Assembly (NCBI GenBank): GCA_023480605.1
Contig: JAMCWS010000056.1
Span: 1 to 5,232 of the forward strand
Direction of reading: 5' to 3'
Length of the DNA stretch: 5,232 bases
Origin: a bacterium
Lineage (GTDB): Bacteria; Sumerlaeota; Sumerlaeia; MVZB01
Shown here in pieces: positions 1-5,232 of the stretch. The notes under the pieces were generated by a model that did no database searches, was not told the origin of the DNA, and saw only the letters and a program-made list of their open reading frames with translations. The translations under genes were made by a program, and so were the position numbers. Position 1 is the stretch's first letter. Every line of letters starts with the position of its first letter.

Positions 1-1261
1 TCTGGAGACGCACGTTGACGAGCGGTTTGGCGCGGTCGAGCGAGGCCGGCCGCCAGCCCAATTGAAACTCGGTGACGACCGGGGCCATTACCGGCCAGGG
101 GTGGGGGTTGAAAACAAAAAGCGGCAGGGCGTCGCCGTCCAGGGGCTCGTCGCGGGTTAGGGCGATCTGGCTGGCCAGGATCGACTTGCTCGCATCGGCC
201 ATGCCGCCGTTGGCCAGCAGGGCCACCGACTCGATGCCGGGCACGATCGACGTGCCGGTCAGGACGTCGTGGAAGGTCTGGAGCATATGGCTGCGCCAAG
301 CCTCGGCCAGGGAAGCGGCGGGTGGCTCGGCGCCGGCGCGGACAGCGGCCAAGGCGCCGTAGCGCTCGGCCTTGTGGAGCAGCGAATCGAGGCGGCGGTG
401 GCGACGCTTGGTGCCGGCGTCGGAGGTGAGGCTGGCCATCGCGCCCTGGTGGGTGTCGCCCTCGTAGACGGGCGGAGCGGGGTTCTGGCGCTTCATCGCG
501 GCCAGGAAGGCCTCGGGCGTGCTGTGGCGCAGTGTGTAAGGCAGGTCGTCAGCTTCGATGTGGCGGCGAAACATCTCCAAATCGACGCGGGTGGGGCCGC
601 CGCCGTGGTCGCCGACGCCCCACAGGAACATCTGGTCACCGGGCGCGCCGGCGCATTTTTCAAGAAACGTCATCAGACGCACCTCGGCCCTGCCGATGTC
701 GGTGCAATAGATTTCGTTGGGTGGACGGTAGGCATAGACCTCGCTGCCGTCAATGCCGCGCCAGCGATAGAAAAAGGCGGGCAGGGCGACGTGCACCGAG
801 CCGGGGCGGCAGTGAATGTAAAACTCGAAACCGGCGCGGCGCAGGATCTGCGGCAGGGCGCCGTTGTGGCCGGTGAAGGCGTCGAAGTTATACGACACGG
901 TGGGCGCGACGCCGAATTTTTCCTGGAAATAACGGCGGCCGTAAAGCGCCAGCCGCACGAACGTCTCGCCCTCGGGCATCGAGCAATCGGGTTGCAGATA
1001 CCAGCCGCCGGTGATGTTCCAGCGGCCGGCCTTGACCAGTTCGGCGATGGCGGCGAACAGCTCGGGATCGTGGCGCTCGACCCATTCATAGAGCAGCGCC
1101 TCGTTGTGGTTGAAGATCAGTTCAGGATACTCGCGTAGAAAATCAATGGCGTGACGGAAGGTCGAGAGGGCGTCGAGGCAGCCGTCCTGCCAATCCCAGA
1201 TCCACACGGGATCGATGTGGGAATTGCAGACCAGGTGGAGAATGGGTTTCGCGTCGGGCAT
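1..1261 (-). CDS. GH38 alpha-mannosidase, N-terminal 420 residues (runs off left edge)
   Basis: This is a retaining alpha-mannosidase of glycoside hydrolase family 38, which removes alpha-linked mannose from glycans or mannosides using a divalent metal. The frame is open from an ATG at 1261 to the window edge. The N-terminal catalytic domain (about residues 7-265) shows HSHIDPVW-like metal ligands H15 and D17 (sequence NSHIDPVW). The nucleophile is D127 in YNFDAFTGHNGALPQIL, and the last ligand is H219 in GVGDHGGGPTR. The helical middle domain follows, with the family signature W322...QTFHDVLTGTSI (H331, D332). The visible part ends just inside the C-terminal beta domain (LFVFNPHPWPV). Full members are usually about 800-1000 residues, so about half is missing. 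There is no signal peptide, so a cytosolic enzyme is inferred. The start is set by AAGGA upstream and by the match beginning at residue 7. Family is near certain; linkage specificity is not readable. Confidence 0.93.
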   Translation of the reverse strand, partial: MPDAKPILHLVCNSHIDPVWIWDWQDGCLDALSTFRHAIDFLREYPELIFNHNEALLYEWVERHDPELFAAIAELVKAGRWNITGGWYLQPDCSMPEGETFVRLALYGRRYFQEKFGVAPTVSYNFDAFTGHNGALPQILRRAGFEFYIHCRPGSVHVALPAFFYRWRGIDGSEVYAYRPPNEIYCTDIGRAEVRLMTFLEKCAGAPGDQMFLWGVGDHGGGPTRVDLEMFRRHIEADDLPYTLRHSTPEAFLAAMKRQNPAPPVYEGDTHQGAMASLTSDAGTKRRHRRLDSLLHKAERYGALAAVRAGAEPPAASLAEAWRSHMLQTFHDVLTGTSIVPGIESVALLANGGMADASKSILASQIALTRDEPLDGDALPLFVFNPHPWPVMAPVVTEFQLGWRPASLDRAKPLVNVRLQ

Positions 1262-1273
1262 GGGGCGGGCGCA

Positions 1274-1278
1274 TCCTT
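1274..1278 (-). promoter_or_regulatory. Ribosome binding site of the GH38 gene
   Basis: AAGGA lies 12 bases before the ATG at 1261, a slightly long spacing. The upstream frame is open but contains no other ATG or GTG nearby, so this site supports the chosen start. An out-of-frame ATG at 1274-1272 overlaps the site and leads only into a shadow frame. Confidence 0.5.
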
Positions 1279-1331
1279 CGTATTCATGACGTCGACGGCC
1301 GTGGGACAGCGCGGCCGGATCGGTTCGGGCC

Positions 1332-1359
1332 AGTATAAACGGCCGGACGGAAGATGCAA
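1332..1359 (-). promoter_or_regulatory. Candidate sigma-70 type promoter of the GH38 gene
   Basis: Reading leftward on the minus strand, TTGCAT (1359-1354, three of six matches to TTGACA) is followed after 16 bases by TATACT (1337-1332, five of six matches to TATAAT). Transcription would start near 1325, giving a leader of about 64 bases before the ATG at 1261. It sits in the 177-base gap after the DUF1080 fusion gene, where a separate promoter would make sense. The -35 box is weak and promoter rules for this organism are unknown, so this is a suggestion only. Confidence 0.35.
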
Positions 1360-1438
1360 GACCTGCCGGGAGGGAGATCCACCTCGATTGGAATTCGTCG
1401 TTGATCCGTATGATCGAGCCGGTCCACGACTCGGCGGC

Positions 1439-2965
1439 TCAATACGGCAGGGGTGGGAACTCCTTGAGCCGGATGTTTTTAAACTCGACCTTCATCGGCG
1501 GACCGGGGTGGTTCTGCAGGGCGATGATTCCCTTGCGGGCGGCCAGACCGCGCTGGTCGTCGACGGTGCGCGACATCATGACGCCGTTGAGGTAGAGCGT
1601 GATCTCGTTGCCGCAAGCGACGATGCGGTATTCGTTCCAGTCGCGGGCGCGGATGCTTTTTTTGAGTTCGGCGGCGTCGCCGATCGAGGCGATGGTTTTG
1701 GCGCCGTTCGGGGCGAACCAGGTCTGTTCGCCGCGCATGGCGATCTTGGCGCGCATGTGTTCGAAGAGCGCGCCGGTCCAGACTCCCGCGTCGTCCATAT
1801 CGGCCTGATAGCCGCGGGTGTCCCAGCCCGGCAGCTCGCGGCTGCGGATCTGGATGCCGGAGTTGCCCCCTAGGAGGCGCCACTGCGCGCGCAGGTCGAA
1901 GTCGGCCGGCTCGCCGCCGCGATACATCAGGTAGCTCTGATTTTTGCATGGGTGCTCGGGGGTGCTTTGGGCCGTCAGGCAGCCGTCTTTCACGCCCCAC
2001 CACTCGGCGTCGCCGGCCCAGCCGGTCATGTCTTTGCCGTTGAAGATCGGCTTGAAACCGGCCTCGTCGGAGTAAAGCTCGGCGCTCACGCGTCGCCAGG
2101 CTTGGATCGAGCGCGCCAGGTGCTCACGCGCATCACCGGGGATGCCGAAGCATTGCAGCCCGATCGGCCCGGTGTAGGCAAGATCGCGCAACGTGCGCAG
2201 CAGGGCGGCCGTATCGAAGGAGCCCCCGTCGAGCGAGGTGATCCACTGGCCCCGGCCGGCGCGGATCTGGGCGCCGCGGTCGGAGCCGTTAATCGTGACG
2301 GCGAACAGGCGGGGGCGCGCCCTGGCCAGCAGGTCCGGGATGTCATTTTCGTCGTGGACTTTCAGAGCGTGGCTCAGGTTGAACATCGCGCCCACGTTGG
2401 GACGGTTCACTTTTTCGGCGATGCGGATTGCGTCATCGACCCCCTGGAGCCAGTCGCCCACGTGGGGATAGAGCGCGACGCGCACGCCGGGCGCCAGATC
2501 GGCCGCCAGGCCGGCGATCTCGCCGACCAGTTCCACGGCGCGCGGGTCGCCGGCGGGGTCGGAGGGCTTGCCGCCGCCGATCAGCAGCGCCAGTTGCGTG
2601 TCGCGGCCCTTGAGCAGCGGCAGGAGTTCCTTCAGGCGCGGATCGTAAGCGGGCGTGGCGTCGGGTTTGATATTGACGCGCAGGTAAACCTGGAAAAGGC
2701 GCAGCCCGGCGGCGTCGAGCGTCTTGAGACGTTCGGGGAGCTGGTCCAGCCAGAGGTGCCCGCAGCCGTCATAGCCGAGTTCCTTGAGCAGCGCGGCCTG
2801 CTCTTCGAGGGTTCGCTTTTTCGCGTCGTGCGTATCCATGCAGAGGGCGAAAAACGGATTGCCGATTCCGGGCGCTGAGATCGGTTTGTCCGCGGCCGAT
2901 GCGGCGCCAACCGACACGGCCAACAAGAGCGTCAGGACGAAATGCAAGGCAAGACGTGGCAGCAT
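1439..2965 (-). CDS. Secreted TIM-barrel / DUF1080 (3-keto-disaccharide hydrolase) fusion protein
   Basis: A 508-residue two-domain protein. Residues 1-25 form a Sec signal peptide (hydrophobic core FVLTLLLAVSVGA, cleavage near ASA-AD), so it acts outside the cytoplasm. Residues about 35-295 are a xylose-isomerase-like (AP endonuclease 2 type) TIM barrel. Residues about 303-504 are a DUF1080 domain, seen in IFNGKDMTGW (307-316), LGGNSGIQIRS (365-375), GYQADMDD (385-392), WNEYRI (443-448) and the closing ALQNHPG...VEFKNIRL. Characterised DUF1080 proteins cleave or hydrate 3-keto-glycosides, so a role in 3-keto-sugar breakdown is inferred. The barrel's usual Glu/Asp/His/Glu metal ligands appear replaced: LYPH at 165-168 where xEPH is usual, FNLSH at 195-199 where a Asp is usual, TINGSD at 224-229, and LQCFG at 270-274. 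GAGGAGG lies 8 bases before the ATG. Domain calls are firm; substrate is unknown. Confidence 0.9.
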   Translation of the reverse strand: MLPRLALHFVLTLLLAVSVGAASAADKPISAPGIGNPFFALCMDTHDAKKRTLEEQAALLKELGYDGCGHLWLDQLPERLKTLDAAGLRLFQVYLRVNIKPDATPAYDPRLKELLPLLKGRDTQLALLIGGGKPSDPAGDPRAVELVGEIAGLAADLAPGVRVALYPHVGDWLQGVDDAIRIAEKVNRPNVGAMFNLSHALKVHDENDIPDLLARARPRLFAVTINGSDRGAQIRAGRGQWITSLDGGSFDTAALLRTLRDLAYTGPIGLQCFGIPGDAREHLARSIQAWRRVSAELYSDEAGFKPIFNGKDMTGWAGDAEWWGVKDGCLTAQSTPEHPCKNQSYLMYRGGEPADFDLRAQWRLLGGNSGIQIRSRELPGWDTRGYQADMDDAGVWTGALFEHMRAKIAMRGEQTWFAPNGAKTIASIGDAAELKKSIRARDWNEYRIVACGNEITLYLNGVMMSRTVDDQRGLAARKGIIALQNHPGPPMKVEFKNIRLKEFPPLPY

Positions 2966-2973
2966 CAGGTCAT

Positions 2974-2980
2974 CCTCCTC
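2974..2980 (-). promoter_or_regulatory. Ribosome binding site with a two-codon ORF overlapping the start
   Basis: GAGGAGG, a near-perfect Shine-Dalgarno, stands 8 bases before the ATG at 2965. The bases between contain ATG-ACC-TGA (2973-2965), whose stop codon shares its last base with the real start. The first ATG abuts the Shine-Dalgarno and is too close to be its natural target, so the gene start at 2965 is preferred. It also places the signal peptide directly at the N-terminus. Confidence 0.75.
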
Positions 2981-3036
2981 GTGTCGAATACGGATTGCTC
3001 ACCAGGGTATCGTCGTGAATCGGGGCAAATCATTGC

Positions 3037-3065
3037 GCATCGGATCTCGCCGATGCTTTTATCTT
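3037..3065 (+). terminator. Hairpin plus T-tract, terminator-like on the plus strand
   Basis: GCATCGG (3037-3043) and CCGATGC (3050-3056) form a perfect 7-base stem with a 6-base loop, followed directly by TTTTATCTT. This is the shape of an intrinsic terminator for rightward transcription, but no rightward gene has been found. It might stop antisense transcription coming from the left into the neighbouring gene. For leftward transcripts, the direction of all genes here, the same stem is not followed by a T-tract, so it is a poor terminator for the isomerase gene ending at 3119. Confidence 0.35.
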
Positions 3066-3072
3066 CGAGATC
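3037..3072 (-). promoter_or_regulatory. Two overlapping, mutually exclusive hairpins in the leader of the DUF1080 fusion gene
   Basis: On the minus strand the order is GATCTCG (3072-3066), GCATCGG (3056-3050), CGAGATC (3049-3043), CCGATGC (3043-3037). The first and third arms pair (7 bases), and the second and fourth arms pair (7 bases). They share position 3043, and each pairing uses the other's loop, so a simple nested fold cannot hold both. This resembles alternative leader structures or a compact pseudoknot between the isomerase stop (3119) and the fusion gene start (2965). No known riboswitch class is recognised, and a regulatory role is only inferred. Confidence 0.3.
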
Positions 3073-3118
3073 TCCTTCAAGATTCAGGCCTACTGTATGC
3101 GGAATACCGCCCCTTGGT

Positions 3119-3976
3119 TCAATCCTTCAGTTCGGCCAGCGATGCACGGCAGAAAGCCACGCTGGCGCGGATGTTCTCGTCGGAACCGAACGTTTCGATC
3201 GAGGCCACGCCGTCCCACTTTCCCGCGTGCAATTCGCGGAAGACTTGCCTGATATTTTCGGCGTTGACGCCGCCGCCCACCGGCACCACGGAACTGCCGA
3301 TCCCGGTCTCTTCGCCGCGCAAGGCCGCCGCCAGTTCGGGGCTGACGTCCTTGATGTGCAGGTGCGAGACCCACGGCCGCAGCGTCTTCAGGTATTGCGC
3401 CGGGTCGTGACCGGCGATGAAGGCATTGCCGGTGTCGAAATTGCATCGTAAAAATTCGGAGTCGAAATGCTTGAGCAACCGCACCATGAACTCGGGATTA
3501 TTGGTATAGGGGCCGTGCGGCTCGACGTTGACGATCACCCGGTAATCCTCGGCCCACTCCAGGACCTGCCTGTAATTGTCGCAGGTGATCCTGAAAACTT
3601 CGTCCACCGTCAGACCGGGGATCTCCGCCGCGCCATCGGTGGTGTCGACCATGGGGCAATTCAACTCGGCCGCGAACCGAATCGTCTGCTGGACGTATTG
3701 CACGCCCAAAGCCGAGCCTTGCGGCCCCATCAGCGGAAAGGCCCCGTCGATCTGCGAGACCACGATATCGCGCGCCTCCAGCCAGCGCCGCAGCGCGCGC
3801 GGATTGGACTGGAGCGAGACGCTGGGGTCGTAGCCCAGCGCGTGGACGAAATACTGGCCGTGGATTGCGCCGAACTCGATGTGGCGCAGTCCTTCGTCAA
3901 GCGTCTTCTGAACGGCGGCCGTAAAACCCAGGCTCAGGCAGCGCCAGTTGTCGGTGTGCATTCCCAGCTCGATCAT
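3119..3976 (-). CDS. Sugar phosphate isomerase/epimerase family protein (xylose isomerase-like TIM barrel)
   Basis: A 285-residue protein of the AP endonuclease 2 / xylose-isomerase-like TIM-barrel family, whose members isomerise or epimerise sugars, keto-sugars and inositols using a bound metal. The opening MIELGMHTDNWR is the first barrel strand. The expected ligands are all present at strand ends: E152 in VNVEPHG, D181 in CNFDTGN, H205 or H207 in SHLHIKD, and E261 in ASIETFG. Length is normal for a one-domain member. No signal peptide or membrane segment is seen, so it is cytosolic. The frame extends upstream to an ATG at 4039, but those 21 residues are basic and unlike the family, and AGAAGGG sits 8 bases before the ATG at 3976, which is therefore chosen. 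It lies 152 bases upstream of the fusion gene. The substrate cannot be told from sequence; a ketose, inosose or 3-keto-sugar derivative would fit the context. Confidence 0.9.
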   Translation of the reverse strand: MIELGMHTDNWRCLSLGFTAAVQKTLDEGLRHIEFGAIHGQYFVHALGYDPSVSLQSNPRALRRWLEARDIVVSQIDGAFPLMGPQGSALGVQYVQQTIRFAAELNCPMVDTTDGAAEIPGLTVDEVFRITCDNYRQVLEWAEDYRVIVNVEPHGPYTNNPEFMVRLLKHFDSEFLRCNFDTGNAFIAGHDPAQYLKTLRPWVSHLHIKDVSPELAAALRGEETGIGSSVVPVGGGVNAENIRQVFRELHAGKWDGVASIETFGSDENIRASVAFCRASLAELKD

Positions 3977-3984
3977 GGCCGCAT

Positions 3985-3991
3985 CCCTTCT
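3985..3991 (-). promoter_or_regulatory. Ribosome binding site deciding the isomerase start
   Basis: AGAAGGG lies 8 bases before the ATG at 3976 and rules in favour of that start over the in-frame ATG at 4039. A three-codon ORF (3984-3973, ATG-CGG-CCA-TGA) follows the site directly, and its stop overlaps the real start codon. Confidence 0.7.
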
Positions 3992-3999
3992 TTCGAGTA

Positions 4000-4061
4000 T
4001 TCGTGATCGGAATCGAATTCGGACTGGATCGGGTGTCACGCGCGCGCGGCATGATCACGAA
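4000..4061. repeat. Perfect 9-base inverted repeat upstream of the isomerase gene
   Basis: TTCGTGATC (4000-4008) and GATCACGAA (4053-4061) are exact reverse complements separated by 44 bases. The repeat lies in the 140-base gap between the Tat-protein stop (4117) and the isomerase start (3976). In the leftward transcript, the base of the possible stem sits 8 bases before the Shine-Dalgarno. The spacer also holds the palindrome CGAATTCG (4014-4021) and a run of alternating CG near 4040-4048. It may be an RNA stem, a pair of operator half-sites, or chance. Confidence 0.4.
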
Positions 4062-4116
4062 GCGGACAATCAGCCGGTTCAAGCCGCGCCGGTCTACTCC
4101 CCCAGCCTGAATTCGC

Positions 4117-5091
4117 TCACGCCATCCACGGCCGCTCCCGCCTGGGTTTGGCCGCCAGGATCTGGTTCATAATCCGGACGTCGGTCGCGATTTCGTAATC
4201 GAACATCCCCGACAATGCGAAGTCCGCTCCGTTCTCGAATACATATTTGAAGGCGTCGGCCGGCGGGATCGCCCCCGCCGCCATCACCTTAAACGCGATC
4301 CACGGCTTCTTGACGGCCTTCATCACCTCGATCGTCCGTTTCGGATCCTTGCACCAGTATCCCGGAATCTCGCTATAAGCTCCCTTGATCTCGTCCGGAC
4401 GCGGCGCGGTCGGGTAATTGTGGTGGTGGAATGTCTTGATGTAGTAGTCGTTGGCCACGCCGGCCTTCTCGCATTCCTCCACCACGGCCAGGTCGTGCGC
4501 GCCCACTCCGGCCGGCACCCCGGCGGTTTTAATTATTTCGACGGCTTCCTTGATGAGCCCGACCTTTCCAGTGGCGGCCAATCGGTCGGCCGTCACCCCC
4601 CAGACGTAAACGGACTCGGTGCCGTCGTCAACCAGTTGCCGCATCATCTCGGTAAACTCTTGCAGTCCCTCGACCATTCGGGCGGTGGGACAGATGATCC
4701 ATTTCATCTTGCCGCCGCGCTGACGATGCTTGCGCATGATGGCCAGCGCCGAGGGGACGGTGTGAATCACCAGCGCGTTGATGCCGTTATCCTCGGCGGT
4801 TTGCAGCGTCTCGATGATTTTCTCTTCGGTGTTGTAATGCTGGCACAAGGCGTAAACATACTTCAGGTCGCGGCTGTGGGTGAAATGCGTTAGAAGGTTC
4901 CCGCCCAGCAGCATCCGGCTGATCTGTAGATCCCCGATTTTTCCCATCGGCAAGGTTTGCCCGGCGGCCGGCGTTGCGGGTTTCGCCGGCGACGTGGCGG
5001 TTTCCGCGGCCTGACCGCGACCCGCGGCCAGGCTCAGGCCGGCCAGAATCGATCCCTTGACGAATGTCCGACGACCCATCTCCGTGCCCAT
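4117..5091 (-). CDS. Tat-exported aldo/keto-reductase-like barrel protein lacking the catalytic tetrad
   Basis: A 324-residue protein of unproven function. Residues 6-29 are a twin-arginine signal (GRRTFVKGSILAGLSLAAG, then GQAA), implying export of a folded protein. A Pro/Ala/Thr-rich linker (31-47) leads into a barrel starting LPMGKIGDLQISRMLLGGN, very like an aldo/keto reductase N-terminus. AEDNGINALVIHT (99-111) and NGADFALSGMFDYEIATDV (287-305) match conserved parts of that fold. The reductase catalytic Asp and Tyr are absent (V108 stands at the Asp position and no Tyr follows), and the His position reads YVWGV (162-166), so NADPH-dependent reduction is doubtful. A KTFHHHNY stretch (219-226) and GVGAHD (195-200) could form a new metal or substrate site. 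I recall similar uncharacterised proteins from planctomycetes and Verrucomicrobia. GGGAGG lies 8 bases before the ATG at 5091, which gives a properly placed Tat motif. Confidence 0.85.
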   Translation of the reverse strand: MGTEMGRRTFVKGSILAGLSLAAGRGQAAETATSPAKPATPAAGQTLPMGKIGDLQISRMLLGGNLLTHFTHSRDLKYVYALCQHYNTEEKIIETLQTAEDNGINALVIHTVPSALAIMRKHRQRGGKMKWIICPTARMVEGLQEFTEMMRQLVDDGTESVYVWGVTADRLAATGKVGLIKEAVEIIKTAGVPAGVGAHDLAVVEECEKAGVANDYYIKTFHHHNYPTAPRPDEIKGAYSEIPGYWCKDPKRTIEVMKAVKKPWIAFKVMAAGAIPPADAFKYVFENGADFALSGMFDYEIATDVRIMNQILAAKPRRERPWMA

Positions 5092-5098
5092 ACCTCGA

Positions 5099-5105
5099 TC
5101 CTCCC
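5099..5105 (-). promoter_or_regulatory. Ribosome binding site deciding the start of the Tat-exported protein
   Basis: GGGAGGA (5105-5099) ends 7 bases before the ATG at 5091. The same frame stays open upstream to 5220 and beyond, but starting there would bury the twin-arginine motif about 50 residues in. An inner ATG at 5079 lacks a spaced site, so 5091 is the best start. Confidence 0.75.
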
Positions 5106-5232
5106 GTGTATATTCGCCGCTTCGTAATAAGCCGCGCTTCCATGTCATTTCGACGGCGGCATCGCGTAAATCGTCGATTCGTTCCTCGCGCAGGGGCGCG
5201 TGGCGCTCACCAAACAACATCCAGACCCGTTT

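Noticed and set aside
269..1138. Long plus-strand open frame of 289 codons
   Set aside because: It is the antisense shadow of the GH38 gene. Its Ala/Gly/Val-rich translation has no recognisable motif, while the minus strand shows all GH38 catalytic motifs.
1416..1440. GAGCCG...CGGCTC hairpin at the stop codon of the DUF1080 fusion gene as a terminator
   Set aside because: The stem is only 6 bases with a 13-base loop, overlaps the stop codon, and is not followed by a T-tract on the minus strand.
1952..2878. Long plus-strand open frame of 308 codons
   Set aside because: It lies opposite the TIM-barrel half of the DUF1080 fusion gene, has low-complexity composition and no family resemblance. 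GC-rich coding DNA commonly leaves such frames open.
3092..3122. TTGAAC / TACAGT as a promoter for the DUF1080 fusion gene
   Set aside because: Each box matches the consensus at only four of six bases, and the 19-base spacing is long. It also overlaps the isomerase stop codon.
2784..3410. Plus-strand open frame crossing the gap between two minus-strand genes
   Set aside because: No ribosome site was seen, it overlaps two well-supported genes antisense, and its Ser/Arg/Pro-rich translation is not protein-like.
3977..4039. Longer N-terminus for the isomerase, starting at 4039
   Set aside because: The extra 21 residues are basic and outside the barrel fold. The good Shine-Dalgarno at 3985-3991 supports the start at 3976.
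5107..5150. ATGACA with a downstream TATTAC or AATATA as a promoter for the Tat-protein gene
   Set aside because: No pairing gives both an acceptable spacing and a good -10 box, so the match is not distinguishable from chance.

Overview
The window carries four protein-coding genes, all on the minus strand and all concerned, as far as can be read, with carbohydrate breakdown. The DNA is GC-rich with strongly GC-biased third codon positions, each gene has its own Shine-Dalgarno site, and two products carry export signals. The combination of a secreted DUF1080 (3-keto-disaccharide hydrolase) fusion, a xylose-isomerase-like TIM barrel and a twin-arginine-exported barrel protein is typical of Planctomycetota and related PVC or environmental bacteria. 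That assignment is an inference from gene content; there is no rRNA or other marker here.

In the direction of transcription (right to left) the layout is as follows. Positions 5232-5092 form a leader with no convincing gene. Positions 5091-4117 encode a Tat-exported protein that looks like an aldo/keto reductase barrel without the usual catalytic residues. A 140-base gap follows, with a 9-base inverted repeat. Positions 3976-3119 encode a cytosolic sugar isomerase/epimerase-type TIM barrel with an apparently intact metal site. The next gap (153 bases) holds two overlapping, mutually exclusive hairpins. Positions 2965-1439 encode a Sec-exported two-domain protein, a TIM barrel with a remodelled metal site fused to a DUF1080 domain. 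A 177-base gap with a plausible promoter follows. Positions 1261-1 encode the first 420 residues of a GH38 alpha-mannosidase that runs off the left edge.

A reasonable reading is a small glycan-use locus. Exported proteins would act on a sugar or glycoside outside the cytoplasm, possibly by the 3-keto (oxidation/elimination) route known for DUF1080 proteins. Imported products would be handled by the cytosolic isomerase and alpha-mannosidase. No dehydrogenase, transporter or regulator is visible, so the substrate and the pathway order are not established. The gaps of 140-177 bases and the separate ribosome sites allow either one transcript or several.

The less ordinary features are the degenerate metal site of the fusion protein, the tetrad-less Tat barrel protein with a KTFHHHNY motif, and the overlapping hairpins at 3037-3072. 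I see no tRNA, rRNA, CRISPR array, insertion sequence or integration site.
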